Below, in pieces: positions 51,866 to 61,571 of a DNA stretch of 64,000 nt (positions within the stretch are counted from its first letter, which is position 1; each line of letters opens with the position of its first letter). The translations under genes were made by a program, and so were the position numbers. The notes beneath the pieces are model-generated. The model had not been told where the DNA came from, made no database searches, and was given only the letters and a program-made list of their open reading frames with translations. The stretch is from NCBI GenBank assembly GCA_965250275.1, contig OZ252297.1, forward strand, positions 1,860,001 through 1,924,000, written 5' to 3'. Source of the DNA: G965250275 sp965250275 (GTDB lineage: Bacteria; Pseudomonadota; Alphaproteobacteria; Rhodobacterales; Rhodobacteraceae).

Positions 51866-54010
51866 ATGAACGACAGGCAAAAGATTGACGGGTTGCAGGT
51901 TGCGCCTGAGCTGGTGGACTTCATCGAGACGCAGGCGCTGCCGGGGACAGGGGTCTCGCCCGAGACATTCTGGTCAGGCTTGTCACGTATGGTTCACGAC
52001 CTTGGCCCCGAAAACCGCGCGCTTGTGGAAAAGCGAGAGACGATCCAGTCCCAGATTGACGCCTGGCATGTCACTCGGAAGGGACAGCCGCATGATCATG
52101 AAGCCTACAAGGCTTTTCTGACGGAGATCGGATATCTGCTGCCGGAAGGCGAGAGCTTTGAAATCGACACGGCGAATGTCGATCCCGAAATTGCGCAGGT
52201 CCCCGGGCCGCAACTGGTCGTGCCAATCACAAACGCGCGTTACGCATTGAATGCGGCCAATGCCCGTTGGGGCAGTCTTTATGACGGTTTCTATGGCACC
52301 GATGCCATGGGCAGCACGCCGCCAGCGGGCTCTTACGACAAGGGGCGTGGCGCGCGCGTCGTCGCACGGGCTCGGGTGTTTCTGGATGAAGCTTTTCCGG
52401 TCGATGGCACCAGCCACGCCGACGCCCGGCGCTATCACATCCGTGATGGCGCGCTGCTGATCGACGACATGCCCTTAGCCGATCCCGCAAAATTCGTTGG
52501 CTACCGGGGCCACCCCAAGGCGCCTGATGCGGTGCTTTTGGTGAACAATGGCCTGCATGTGGAACTGGTCTTCGACCGGACCCACCCAATTGGCAGCCGC
52601 GATCAGGCTGGTCTGGCGGATGTTGTTCTGGAAGCCGCTGTCTCGGCGATCATGGATTGCGAGGACTCGGTGGCCTGTGTGGATGCCGAGGATAAGGTGC
52701 TGGCCTATGGCAACTGGCTTGGCCTGATGCGCGGCGATCTCGAGGCGACGCTGGAGAAAGGCGGGCGCACGCTCACACGGCGCCTGGCCGACGACCGCAC
52801 CTTCATTGCACCTGATGGCAGCGAGAGGACGGTCAAGGGACGGGCGCTGCTTTGGGTGCGCAATGTCGGTCACCTGATGACCAACCCGGCGATCCTCGAT
52901 CGGGATGGTGCGGAGGCCTACGAAGGGCTGATGGACGCCCTGATCACGACCATGGTCGCGATGCACGACCTCAATAGGGAAAGCGGCAATTCGGTGCATG
53001 GGTCGGTCTATATCGTCAAACCCAAGATGCACGGCCCGGATGAGGTGGCGTTCGCCGTCCGAACCTTCGACATGGTCGAAGACATTCTGGGCATGCCCCG
53101 CAACACCGTGAAGATCGGCATCATGGACGAAGAGCGCCGCACCACGGTGAACCTCAAAGAGTGCATTCGCGCGGCAAAGTCCCGTGTCGCATTCATCAAT
53201 ACCGGGTTTCTTGATCGTACCGGGGATGAAATCCACACCTCAATGGAAGCCGGTCCCTTCAGCCGCAAGGATTTCATCAAACGCAAGGGCTGGATCGGGG
53301 CCTATGAGAACTTGAATGTCGATATCGGACTGGAATGCGGTCTGTCGGGCCGCGCCCAGATCGGCAAAGGCATGTGGGCGATGCCGGACATGATGGCGGC
53401 AATGCTCGAAGCTAAGATCGAGCACCCCAAAGCCGGCGCCAACTGCGCATGGGTGCCCAGTCCGACGGCGGCGACCCTGCATGCCTTGCACTACCACAAG
53501 GTCGACGTGTTTGCCGTGCAGGCGCGCCTGAAGGCTGGCGGGCGCCGGGCTCATGTGGATGGTGTTCTGGACATCCCGCTGGCCACGTTCCGGAAATGGT
53601 CTGAAGAGCAGATCCTGCGTGAAGTCGAAAACAATGCTCAGGGCATCCTTGGGTATGTCGTGCGCTGGGTCGACCAGGGTGTTGGCTGCTCCAAAGTGCC
53701 GGACATCAACAACGTGGGTCTCATGGAGGATCGCGCGACCTGTCGGATCTCGGCGCAGCACGTGGCCAACTGGCTGCATCATGACGTCGTGGACGCGCAG
53801 CAGGTCATGACCGCTTTGCGCAAGATGGCGGCCGTGGTGGACGGGCAGAATGCCGACGATCCGGCCTATCACGCGATGGCGCCGGCTTATGACAGCATCG
53901 CTTTTCAGGCGGCCTGTGACTTGATCTTCAAAGGCCGGGTGCAGCCATCGGGTTACACCGAGCCGGTATTGCATGCACGTCGTCTGGAACTGAAGGCATC
54001 CCAAGGCTGA
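51866..54010 (+). CDS. glcB: Malate synthase G
   Basis: Glyoxylate plus acetyl-CoA to malate, 714 residues as in monomeric form G. Recognised by NARWGSLYDGFYGTDA near residue 135, IMDCEDSVACVDAEDK (metal-binding acids), KGRALLWVRNVGHLMTNPAI, KIGIMDEERRTTVNLKECIR, TGDEIHTSMEAGP with the C-terminal Cys and Asp in the SKVPDINNVGLMEDRATCR region, and ISAQHVANWLHH. ATG 51866 has AAGGGA upstream. glcG-like follows 57 bases later. Confidence 0.98.
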   Translation: MNDRQKIDGLQVAPELVDFIETQALPGTGVSPETFWSGLSRMVHDLGPENRALVEKRETIQSQIDAWHVTRKGQPHDHEAYKAFLTEIGYLLPEGESFEIDTANVDPEIAQVPGPQLVVPITNARYALNAANARWGSLYDGFYGTDAMGSTPPAGSYDKGRGARVVARARVFLDEAFPVDGTSHADARRYHIRDGALLIDDMPLADPAKFVGYRGHPKAPDAVLLVNNGLHVELVFDRTHPIGSRDQAGLADVVLEAAVSAIMDCEDSVACVDAEDKVLAYGNWLGLMRGDLEATLEKGGRTLTRRLADDRTFIAPDGSERTVKGRALLWVRNVGHLMTNPAILDRDGAEAYEGLMDALITTMVAMHDLNRESGNSVHGSVYIVKPKMHGPDEVAFAVRTFDMVEDILGMPRNTVKIGIMDEERRTTVNLKECIRAAKSRVAFINTGFLDRTGDEIHTSMEAGPFSRKDFIKRKGWIGAYENLNVDIGLECGLSGRAQIGKGMWAMPDMMAAMLEAKIEHPKAGANCAWVPSPTAATLHALHYHKVDVFAVQARLKAGGRRAHVDGVLDIPLATFRKWSEEQILREVENNAQGILGYVVRWVDQGVGCSKVPDINNVGLMEDRATCRISAQHVANWLHHDVVDAQQVMTALRKMAAVVDGQNADDPAYHAMAPAYDSIAFQAACDLIFKGRVQPSGYTEPVLHARRLELKASQG

Positions 54011-54067
54011 AACACGGCGGGGCGCCGCTGTTGAGGCGCGCTCCCCCAGAAAAACAAGAGGACAGAC

Positions 54068-54493
54068 ATGGCCGTATCACTGAGAAAAGCCCGCACGATT
54101 ATCCGCAAGACACTGGAAAAAGGCCGCGAGATGGAGCTGAAGCCGCTTTCGGTGGTGGTGCTGGACGCGGGTGGTCATGTGCAGGCCTTCGAGCGCGAGG
54201 ACGGCGCAGCCCCGGGTCGTTTCGCGATTGCGCAGGGCAAAGCTTATGGCGCGGTGATGCTGGGCATGGCCGGAACCGCGCAGATGAAGCGCGCAGAGGA
54301 TCAGGCTTACTTTATGGCGGCTGTAAATGGCGTCTATGGTGGACAGGTGATCCCGGTGCCCGGCGGCGTCCTGTTGCGCGACCGCAAAGGCAGCGTAATC
54401 GGTGCCGTGGGTGTGACAGGTGACACATCCGACAACGATGCAGAGGCCGCTTTGGCTGGAATCGCGGCCGCGGGTTTGACCGGAGAAATCTAG
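54068..54493 (+). CDS. glcG: GlcG/HbpS-family protein
   Basis: 141-residue heme-degrading/GlcG-like (DUF336) domain. Typical opening A-V-S-L-R-K-A-R-T-I-I, the VVVLDAGGHVQAFEREDGA segment, the AYFMAAVNGVYGGQVIPVPG loop and a C-terminal GVTGDTSDNDAEAALAGI. Often associated with glycolate/glyoxylate genes, which fits its place after malate synthase. It may bind heme; biochemical role is uncertain. ATG 54068 with AGAGGAC upstream. Confidence 0.9.
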   Translation: MAVSLRKARTIIRKTLEKGREMELKPLSVVVLDAGGHVQAFEREDGAAPGRFAIAQGKAYGAVMLGMAGTAQMKRAEDQAYFMAAVNGVYGGQVIPVPGGVLLRDRKGSVIGAVGVTGDTSDNDAEAALAGIAAAGLTGEI

Positions 54494-54720
54494 CTTTCGG
54501 GCTTCCGGTCGCGCGTTGGCAGTTTCTTTGAAAAGGCGCCCATGATGCGGCGGCTTGCATTCGGCTGTCGTGAGAGACATGTCGTTGCCTCCTCAACGCA
54601 CTGTGAGGTGAAAGTCTACTTTGTCACTGCGGGGCAGGGGTTCAGGAGAGGGGTTTGCGCGCGAAGCTGTCAGTGCCGGGCCGCGAACAAAGCGGAGCGT
54701 GCTAGCAACGGATTATGTTC

Positions 54721-54972
54721 TCACCGCCGAAACGCCCAGCGGACGAGGGCTGTGACGGCGATGCCGACCCAAAGCACCTCAATCAGGATTGCGCCCGCAT
54801 TGGGGCGGTACCAGAGCGACAACAAAATGAGCAACGCGCCCAAAAGGTTGAGAAGATTGAAGCCCGGTTTACGGGCATCGACCCAACCTCGCGAGACCGC
54901 CAGATAGGCCCCTGCAATGAACAGCGATCCAAGAACGCCAATCCAGTCAATGAGGGTGAGTTCAGCTAACAT
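54721..54972 (-). CDS. CBU_0592-family small membrane protein
   Basis: 83-residue protein with three hydrophobic helices: IGVLGSLFIAGAYLAVSRGW, FNLLNLLGALLILLSLWYRP, and ILIEVLWVGIAVTALVRWAF. The pattern S-R-G-x-x-D-x-x-x-x-x-F-N-L-L-N-L-L-G-A matches the CBU_0592-type family. Function unknown. Flanking gaps of about 200 bases contain no other gene. Confidence 0.85.
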   Translation of the reverse strand: MLAELTLIDWIGVLGSLFIAGAYLAVSRGWVDARKPGFNLLNLLGALLILLSLWYRPNAGAILIEVLWVGIAVTALVRWAFRR

Positions 54973-55175
54973 GATTTGAGACTATGCCCCAATTGAGTTT
55001 GCTGCACACTGAAAATGACTCGGTGCGGTTGAACTCCCCGGCGCGACCGTTTTGTCTTCGTCTCGGCGGACCGACGGGCGCTGCAAGGCATTGCTCATTG
55101 AGATGCGTCTTGTGCTGGCATAAAAAGCCGCAACAGTTTCAATCGACGAGCGAGAACTCCTGAAGGGCCCACATC

Positions 55176-55592
55176 ATGATCGGCTATGTCACAGTCGGCG
55201 CTGACGATATCGCAGCCGCCAAACGGTTTTACTCTGCGATCTTGCCTGCCCTTGGCTACCAGCTGGAGGAGGGGCCGGAAGGGCTGAGCTACGCACTGCA
55301 CGCAGAGCCGGGTCAGCCTTCAGTTCTGCCGGAGTTCTACGTTAAACCCCCCTTTGACGGGGCGGCAGCGTCAGCGGGCAACGGGTCTATGGTTGCGTTC
55401 GAAGCGCGCAATCAGGCGCAGGTGCGCGACATACATGCAGCAGCACTTGCGGCGGGTGGATCAGACGAGGGTGAACCGGGGTTCCGCGCGTCATACAGCG
55501 CGCATTTCTATGTCGGCTATCTGCGTGACCCGCAAGGCAACAAGATCGCGCTGTATTCCAACGATCCGAACGAACCTGGACGAGATGGGTGA
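55176..55592 (+). CDS. VOC-family (glyoxalase-like) protein
   Basis: 138-residue metalloenzyme-fold protein of the vicinal oxygen chelate superfamily. Two beta-alpha-beta-beta-beta halves: AAKRFYSAILPALGYQLEE in the first, and HFYVGYLRDPQGNKIALYSN in the second, the common C-terminal signature. Metal ligands are plausible at the conserved His and Glu positions but the substrate is unknown. ATG 55176 follows GAAGGG. Confidence 0.9.
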   Translation: MIGYVTVGADDIAAAKRFYSAILPALGYQLEEGPEGLSYALHAEPGQPSVLPEFYVKPPFDGAAASAGNGSMVAFEARNQAQVRDIHAAALAAGGSDEGEPGFRASYSAHFYVGYLRDPQGNKIALYSNDPNEPGRDG

Positions 55593-55684
55593 CACCGACC
55601 GACAGGGGTGCAAAGTCATGTTCGGTATGCGATTTTCTGGCGATCTGGGGCGCGCTAACCATCCAAACTGGTGATGCAGGCAAG

Positions 55685-56185
55685 CTAAGGATGAATGTCG
55701 CGCGGCACGCAGCTCGATGATAGGACAACCGCGATCCAGTTCACGTCCAAAGTGAGCCCGCGCTCGGCAAGCCAGTCTCTCTGAAGTTTGTAGGCTGAGT
55801 GCTCTTTGGCGGCCTCGCAATAGAAGTGCCTGCCGCTTTGACGGTGATGCACAAGCTCATGCAACAAAACCGAAACGTCTTGTGGATTACGCGCGCTCCA
55901 CGGAAGTATCAGGGTGATTTCGCCTTTGGCTGTGTCGTACAGGCCTCGTGGGGCGCGGCCAATCAACGTCGCCAGTTCACTCGGAGCAACGATATTGCGT
56001 GGCTGCGCAAACACGATTTTGGCCGGACTGCTCGCACGGGGGAGGTCAGTCGCCGTGTCGATCCATTTATGAAGCTCTTCGCGCAACGCGCCGGTGATGG
56101 TTGGGGCATCGTTTGCCGCAATACTCGACGCGGCAAAGAAGAGGTGGGCGGCCACGATGGACGTGGCGCAAAAACGGGAGAGCAT
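55685..56185 (-). CDS. Exported HExxH-motif protein (DUF6647-like)
   Basis: 166-residue secreted protein from the ATG at 56185 (GAGGGA upstream). A Sec signal covers about residues 1-24 (MLSRFCATSIVAAHLFFAAS). The core has a zinc-metallopeptidase-like motif, VSVLLHELVHHRQSGRHFYC, followed by E-A-A-K-E-H-S-A-Y-K-L-Q with a possible third ligand. I recall it as resembling DUF6647 proteins. Activity is an inference. It is divergent from the LysR gene, 103 bases apart. Confidence 0.8.
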   Translation of the reverse strand: MLSRFCATSIVAAHLFFAASSIAANDAPTITGALREELHKWIDTATDLPRASSPAKIVFAQPRNIVAPSELATLIGRAPRGLYDTAKGEITLILPWSARNPQDVSVLLHELVHHRQSGRHFYCEAAKEHSAYKLQRDWLAERGLTLDVNWIAVVLSSSCVPRDIHP

Positions 56186-56288
56186 AGGTCCCTCGGTCTG
56201 GCTGGGGTGGATTTGCCCCAAGCCTAGACGGCTGGTACAATCGTCGGCAAAGGAACGTTTTTCATCGGCAGATGAGGGATTTTCACCC

Positions 56289-57206
56289 GTGAAGAAACGG
56301 CAGTTGCCTCCGTTCTCAGCCGTGAAAGCATTTGAGGCTGCAGCCCGGCATCTCAGCTTCAAAGATGCCGCTGACGAACTCTGTTTGAGCCCGTCTGCAG
56401 TGTCACATCAAATCCGTGCGCTTGAGGACTACCTCGCAACAGCCCTCTTTCTGCGGAAAAACAACAGCGTCAGTTTGACAGGGACTGGAAGAGACTACGC
56501 GGGTCGGCTGACCCAATTGCTTGACCATCTCGACGACAGCACGCGCGCGGCCATGATCGATCAAAATGGCCATACCCTTCGAGTGCTGTCCACACCAGGC
56601 TTCGCGGCCAGATGGCTTTTGCCTCGGCTTGACGGGTTTGACCATGCACAAGCCATCCGATTGCGCATCGCCGAAGGTGCTCCATCCACCGATTTTGCGA
56701 CCAATGATGCCGACGTCGTCATCAAGTGGCGCGACGAGTTGGAAGACGGCATTGATGTCACTCCATTTTTGCGGTCTGCGCGTTATCCTGTTGTGTCTCC
56801 TTCCTTTTTGCAGCGGGAGAAGATTTCGGAACCGCGCGACTTGCTGCGATTGACCCTTTTTCGTGATGAGGTCGACGATCAATGGCCTGAATGGTTCAGA
56901 GAGGCGGGCGTTTTGGCAGAACTGCCAGACGGGGATCCTGTCTACCCCAACTGCGAGTTTGCCTCTACCGCTGCCGAGGCAGGGCTGGGTGTGTCGCTCG
57001 CATACGACGCGGTTGTCGGCGCCACGGTCCAGGAAGGCCGGTTGGTCAGGCTCTTTGAGGCGACGACGTTGCCGTTCACGATTTACGCCATCGCGATCCA
57101 GTCCACGCGGCGAGACGAACCACTCATAGCTGCGTTTCGCGACTGGTTGCTGTTGGAGGCAACGAAAGAGTATGTGTCGGGGACCGCGACTGAAGCCGCA
57201 GAGTGA
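56289..57206 (+). CDS. LysR-family regulator, GcvA/AmpR type
   Basis: 305-residue transcription regulator. The helix-turn-helix domain starts L-P-P-F-S-A-V-K-A-F-E-A-A-A-R-H and continues LSFKDAADELCLSPSAVSHQ with I-R-A-L-E, the pattern of the GcvA/AmpR branch. A normal effector-binding domain follows. Start is GTG 56289, with GAGGGA upstream. Divergent from the exported HExxH gene, which is its most likely target. The intergenic 103 bases include no repeat I could name as a LysR T-N11-A box with confidence. Confidence 0.93.
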   Translation: MKKRQLPPFSAVKAFEAAARHLSFKDAADELCLSPSAVSHQIRALEDYLATALFLRKNNSVSLTGTGRDYAGRLTQLLDHLDDSTRAAMIDQNGHTLRVLSTPGFAARWLLPRLDGFDHAQAIRLRIAEGAPSTDFATNDADVVIKWRDELEDGIDVTPFLRSARYPVVSPSFLQREKISEPRDLLRLTLFRDEVDDQWPEWFREAGVLAELPDGDPVYPNCEFASTAAEAGLGVSLAYDAVVGATVQEGRLVRLFEATTLPFTIYAIAIQSTRRDEPLIAAFRDWLLLEATKEYVSGTATEAAE

Positions 57207-57402
57207 GTTGGTTCGCGGGCCCGCGGTCGGACAGCACTTTGAGGGTGCCGTTTATCGTACTGGTGGCAACCTTGGACAATGCATCGTGCTATGCACGTCT
57301 GTGCAGCACTGAACAGGCAGTTGCGCTGTGATGCAGCGGCGCGGTGTTGCGGCCTGACGGGACGGGCGATATCGTGCGCTGACCCACAAGGACAGGACTG
57401 CA

Positions 57403-58182
57403 ATGGCGCGCCCCATCGTCGGTATCATCGGCAACTCGTACCTGATCAATGACGAGTACCCCACCCATGCGGGCGGGACCATGAATTCCGAAGCCATATC
57501 AACCGTCTCCGACTGCATTCCGCTGGTGATCCCGGCGGATCCGCGTCTGGTGTCTGTTGCGGAACTGATGGAAACCTGTGACGGCTTCTTGCTCACCGGT
57601 GGGCGCCCGAACGTCCATCCGGAAGAGTATGGTGAGGCCGAGACGGAGGCGCATGGCACGTTTGACCGGGCCCGCGACGCGATCACGCTGCCTCTGGTGC
57701 GGGCCTGTGTCGAACAGGGCCAACCGTTCCTAGGCGTTTGCCGCGGCTTTCAGGAGGTGAATGTCGCGATGGGCGGCACGCTCTACCCCGAAATTCGCGA
57801 TTTGCCCGGTCGGATGAACCACCGCATGCCACCAGATGGCACGCTCGAAGAGAAGTTTGCATTGCGCCATACGGTCGCCCTGACCGAGGGCGGTGTGTTC
57901 GAGCGCGTCTTTGGCGCAACCGAAGTGCTGACCAACACCCTGCACGGGCAGGGCATCAAGACGGCCGGCAACCGGATCGTCATTGATGGTCGCGCACCTG
58001 ACGGCACCCCGGAAGCGATCTACATTGACGGCGCGCCGGGGTTCACACTGTCTGTTCAGTGGCATCCGGAATGGGATGCCGCCAACGATCCGGTGTCGCG
58101 GCCCTTGTTCGCGGCCTTTGGGGCGGCAGTGCATCGTTGGGCGTCCGGCGAGCGGGAGCAAGGGTTGCGCCGCAGCGCCTGA
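57403..58182 (+). CDS. C26-family gamma-glutamyl hydrolase
   Basis: 259-residue class I glutamine amidotransferase-fold hydrolase, gamma-glutamyl-gamma-aminobutyrate hydrolase (PuuD) type. The nucleophile is in FLGVCRGFQEVNVAMGGTL, and the His/Glu pair in SVQWHPEWDAANDP; GFLLTGGRPNVHPEEYG is the oxyanion-side segment. The likely substrate is a gamma-glutamyl amide such as from polyamine catabolism, but no other puu gene is nearby. ATG 57403 follows AAGGACAGG. Confidence 0.92.
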   Translation: MARPIVGIIGNSYLINDEYPTHAGGTMNSEAISTVSDCIPLVIPADPRLVSVAELMETCDGFLLTGGRPNVHPEEYGEAETEAHGTFDRARDAITLPLVRACVEQGQPFLGVCRGFQEVNVAMGGTLYPEIRDLPGRMNHRMPPDGTLEEKFALRHTVALTEGGVFERVFGATEVLTNTLHGQGIKTAGNRIVIDGRAPDGTPEAIYIDGAPGFTLSVQWHPEWDAANDPVSRPLFAAFGAAVHRWASGEREQGLRRSA

Positions 58183-58256
58183 ATGTTCGGATCATGATCT
58201 GACGCAAAGACGTCGAACGCCTTCCCGCGCCAGAATGGCGGCAGGGAGGACACGTT

Positions 58257-58781
58257 ATGCGCATTCTGATTTGTTTTGCTTCGACCGAAGGGCAAACGCG
58301 CAAGATCGGGCGCTTCTGTTTGGACCAGCTTGCATCGCGGGGACATGCCGTTGAACTCATCGCGGCCTCCGATGCCGAAGACATGGATCTTGCCATATTC
58401 GATGCCGCGCTGCTGGCGGGGTCCGTGCATGTCGGAAAGCTGCAGAGCGAGCTTGCCGCGTTTGCCGAAGCGCATGCGGGGGCCTTGAACGGAATGCCGA
58501 CCATGCTTTTGCAGGTCTCGCTGGCAGTCTTGAGCGACGAACCAGAGGAGCGGGCGGACCTCGACCGGATCGCCAGGGACTTTTGCGATCGCACGGGGTG
58601 GCGTCCGGGGGCAATTCACCATGTGGCAGGTGCGTTCCGGTTCACCAAATACGATTTCTTCAAGGGCTGGGCGATGCGCTACATCGCGTCCAAACATGGG
58701 GCGGATGTTGATCCGCGCACCGATACCGAGTTCACCGATTGGGCAGCGCTGTCATCAGTCCTGGAAGGTTGGCCCGCCTGA
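58257..58781 (+). CDS. HemG-like flavodoxin-domain protein
   Basis: 174-residue flavodoxin-like protein. The FMN phosphate loop is CFASTEGQTRKIG near the start (residues 7-19). Later segments, SVHVGKLQSELAAFAEAHAG and FRFTKYDFFKGWAMRYIASK, with D-T-E-F-T-D-W, match the protoporphyrinogen oxidase HemG family in layout. The family oxidises protoporphyrinogen IX in some bacteria. ATG 58257 with GGGAGGAC upstream. It converges with the molybdenum hydroxylase gene. Confidence 0.85.
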   Translation: MRILICFASTEGQTRKIGRFCLDQLASRGHAVELIAASDAEDMDLAIFDAALLAGSVHVGKLQSELAAFAEAHAGALNGMPTMLLQVSLAVLSDEPEERADLDRIARDFCDRTGWRPGAIHHVAGAFRFTKYDFFKGWAMRYIASKHGADVDPRTDTEFTDWAALSSVLEGWPA

Positions 58782-58804
58782 GCGGACCAACCGCAGCCAA
58801 ACCC

Positions 58805-61042
58805 TCAGATCACGAAGTCGAACGTATGCAGCAGGGGCAATTCACGCGCCCGCGTTCCCGTCAAATCAAAGAGCGCATTTCCCAGAGCGGGCATTGCCGG
58901 AGGTGTGCCGGGCTCGCCCGCACCGCCCATGTGGTGGTTGGTCTCGAGAATCGCAACCTCGGTGACCGGTGTCGTGTGCATGCGCAGCGCGTCGTAGTCG
59001 GGGAAGTTCTCTTCGACGACTTCGCCGTCTGCAAACGTGATCTGGCCCATGACGGCGGCAGACAGCCCATAGATCATGCCGCCAACCATCTGCGCCTCTA
59101 CGTTGCCGCGATCCAGCGCGATCCCCATGTCGCAGGCGATCCAGGCCTTGTTGATGCGGACTGAACCATCCTCGTCCACAACTTCGATGACTTGCGCCAC
59201 AGGCGTTCCAAAGCTGTACGTGAACCCGACCCCGCGTCCCACACCGTCGGGGGTCTCGCCCGTCCATCCCGACATGTCCCGCACAGCTTCCATAACGGCA
59301 GCTGAGGGCGCATGTTCTTCACGCATCAGCTCAAGCCGAAACTCCAGAGGATCGCGTCCGGCCGCATGCGCCATCTCATCCAGAAACGTGTCGTGAAAGA
59401 ACCCGTTGAACGAGTTTCCGACCGACCTCCAGAAGCCGACGGGCACGGCGAGATCGGCGACATGACCACGGATGCGGTAATTTGGAATAGCAAAAGGCTG
59501 GTTAAACGCGCCCTCTACCAATACTTTGTCCGGGCCACCTGAGGGCACGCCTACACGCCCCATCGCCTGAAACAACGCCGACTGGGCAGCGATCTGTCCG
59601 TCCAGCAGCACCGCTTTGCCATCCTGAACGGCGCCTTTGAATCGGGCCATTGCACCGGGACGGTAGTAGTCGTGGCGCATGTCCTCTTCGCGCGACCATG
59701 TCACTTGCACAGGGGTGCCCTGCATCTCTTTGGCCACCAGGGCGGCGTACCGTCCGAAATCGAGCTCGCCGCGCCGTCCAAACCCACCGCCCAGGAAAGT
59801 GGTGTGCACCATGACATCTTCGGTCTCGAGCCCAACAGCGGCGGCGCAGTCACTTTGAACAAAAGTCGGCGCTTGGTTACCGCACCACACGTCCAGTGCA
59901 TCACCTGTGTAAAGCGCCGTGGCGTTCATCGGCTCCATCGTCGCGTGCGCGAGATAGGGCAGTTTGTATTCCGCCGTCACCTCGGTTGCGCCTGCGGGCA
60001 CCGTGTCGGGATCGCCGTCATCGCGCAGGGTTGAGTTGGCGTCTTCATCGAAGGCCGCCGCAACCACGTCGAATAGACCTTCGGTCTCTGCAGGGTAGGG
60101 GGCGTCCCCCCATTCGATCTCGACCGCGTCTGCGGCTTGCATTGCCAGCCACGTGTTTGAGGCTACGACCGCAATTCCATTCCCGAGATTGATCACCTTC
60201 TCCACTCCGGGCATCGCGAGCGCCGCCGCATCGTTATACGAGCGCATGTCACCGCCGAGTTTCGGGTTCATTCGGACCGTTGCGAACTTCATCCCGGGCA
60301 AACGGACGTCGACACCGAATTCGGCGGTGCCTGTTGCCTTGCCCACCATGTCCACGCGCGGCACCGTCTTGCCCAGATAACGCCATTCGCGGGCGTCGCG
60401 CAGGCCAACGCGGGGCGGATCGATGGTTGCCGCCGCTTCTGCCAAAGCAGTGTAAGGCAGACGTGTCCCATCCGGTGCGACCACCGCGCCATTTTCAGTG
60501 CGCAGTTGCGCCCGGTCGACGCCCAACTGCTGGGCCGCGGCCTTTTTTAGCGTTTCCCGCGCGGTGGCGCCGGCTTCGCGCATCCGGACAAACCCATCTT
60601 TCATCGATGTGGAACCGCCGGTCACCTGCAGGTTGACCAGTTTGCCAATCTCTCCGAGCGCCTGTCCGATATTGTGCTGAAAATCGGAGATGTTGTATCC
60701 CTTGTTCGGAAGCGCATCTCCCATCATGGCGCTGTTGTAATAGGCCTTGGCCGGTGGACCGTGCAGAACGGTCACGTCCTCCATCGCCACATCCAACTCT
60801 TCGGCAATCAGTGCAGCCCATGTTGTGTGAACGCCCTGGCCCATTTCGGCCCGCGGCGCGATCAGGGTCACGCCGGACTGGTCGATAAACACAAACGGGT
60901 TCAGGGCGGCTTCACCGGCACCGGGTTCCAACGGGTTGGGCGCCGGCTTGCGGACCTGATACACTCCGAAAGCCACACCACCCACAATTGCCGCTGAGCC
61001 AATCAGAAACGTACGGCGCAGGATTTTTCCAATGCTGGCCAT
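58805..61042 (-). CDS. Molybdopterin-binding subunit of a xanthine dehydrogenase-family enzyme (iorB-like)
   Basis: 745-residue large subunit of a periplasmic molybdenum hydroxylase of the isoquinoline 1-oxidoreductase/aldehyde oxidase type. A Tat signal with R-R-T-F-L-I-G is at residues 9-15, followed by a hydrophobic segment. Molybdopterin-binding motifs include PRAEMGQGVHTTWAALIAEE and TTFLGGGFGRRGELDF; the catalytic Glu is in GGAGEPGTPPAMPALGNAL near the C terminus. Cofactor is Mo-pterin with cytosine. The small Fe-S subunit is encoded four bases upstream. The FAD subunit of xanthine dehydrogenases is absent, as in the iorAB pair. Substrate unknown. Confidence 0.93.
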   Translation of the reverse strand: MASIGKILRRTFLIGSAAIVGGVAFGVYQVRKPAPNPLEPGAGEAALNPFVFIDQSGVTLIAPRAEMGQGVHTTWAALIAEELDVAMEDVTVLHGPPAKAYYNSAMMGDALPNKGYNISDFQHNIGQALGEIGKLVNLQVTGGSTSMKDGFVRMREAGATARETLKKAAAQQLGVDRAQLRTENGAVVAPDGTRLPYTALAEAAATIDPPRVGLRDAREWRYLGKTVPRVDMVGKATGTAEFGVDVRLPGMKFATVRMNPKLGGDMRSYNDAAALAMPGVEKVINLGNGIAVVASNTWLAMQAADAVEIEWGDAPYPAETEGLFDVVAAAFDEDANSTLRDDGDPDTVPAGATEVTAEYKLPYLAHATMEPMNATALYTGDALDVWCGNQAPTFVQSDCAAAVGLETEDVMVHTTFLGGGFGRRGELDFGRYAALVAKEMQGTPVQVTWSREEDMRHDYYRPGAMARFKGAVQDGKAVLLDGQIAAQSALFQAMGRVGVPSGGPDKVLVEGAFNQPFAIPNYRIRGHVADLAVPVGFWRSVGNSFNGFFHDTFLDEMAHAAGRDPLEFRLELMREEHAPSAAVMEAVRDMSGWTGETPDGVGRGVGFTYSFGTPVAQVIEVVDEDGSVRINKAWIACDMGIALDRGNVEAQMVGGMIYGLSAAVMGQITFADGEVVEENFPDYDALRMHTTPVTEVAILETNHHMGGAGEPGTPPAMPALGNALFDLTGTRARELPLLHTFDFVI

Positions 61043-61045
61043 GCC

Positions 61046-61510
61046 TTATGCCTCCCTCAGCTTGGCGGATGCGTCGTGAATGGCAGCGCGGATGCGTGGA
61101 TAGGTCCCGCAGCGACACAGGTTGCCCATCATGGCGTCATCGATATCGGTGTCGGTTGGGGCAGGGTTTTCTGCCAGCAGTGCCGCCGCCTGCATGATCT
61201 GCCCGGATTGACAGTAGCCGCATTGCGCAACCTGATGATCGACCCATGCCTGTTGAATGGCGGACATTGTGTCGGGCGTTCCAATGCCCTCGATCGTGGT
61301 GACGTCGCCCCAGACATCGGACAGTCCCACCTGACAGCTGCGCACGGCCTCCCCGTCAATATGTACGGTGCAGGCCCCGCAGGCTGCCACGCCACACCCG
61401 AATTTGGTGCCGGTCAGCCCGATCTCATCTCGTAGCACCCAAAGGAGCGGGACATCATCAGGCAAATCGACCTGATGCTCGGTTCCGTTGATCTTCAGAG
61501 TGGTGGTCAT
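61046..61510 (-). CDS. (2Fe-2S)-binding small subunit (iorA-like)
   Basis: 154-residue electron-transfer subunit with two 2Fe-2S clusters. The plant-ferredoxin-type cluster is in GCGVAACGACTVHIDG with a fourth Cys in V-R-S-C-Q, and the second cluster binds CGYCQSGQIMQAAALL and LCRCGTYPRIRAAI. It passes electrons from the molybdopterin subunit. No signal peptide; it is presumably exported together with the Tat-tagged large subunit. The start is the ATG at 61510, with CAGGGAG upstream. Its promoter overlaps the TetR operator. Confidence 0.95.
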   Translation of the reverse strand: MTTTLKINGTEHQVDLPDDVPLLWVLRDEIGLTGTKFGCGVAACGACTVHIDGEAVRSCQVGLSDVWGDVTTIEGIGTPDTMSAIQQAWVDHQVAQCGYCQSGQIMQAAALLAENPAPTDTDIDDAMMGNLCRCGTYPRIRAAIHDASAKLREA

Positions 61511-61571
61511 TGCGGGGCTCCCTGTTCAGTGGCCGGCAGTCGCATGTGCCCGAAAGGGCTGGAGTACATCA

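Noticed and set aside
54077..54580. A minus-strand frame starting near 54580 with a GAGGAGG site upstream
   Set aside because: The ribosome-like site is good, but the frame runs through the antisense of glcG and has no protein character after about 30 codons.
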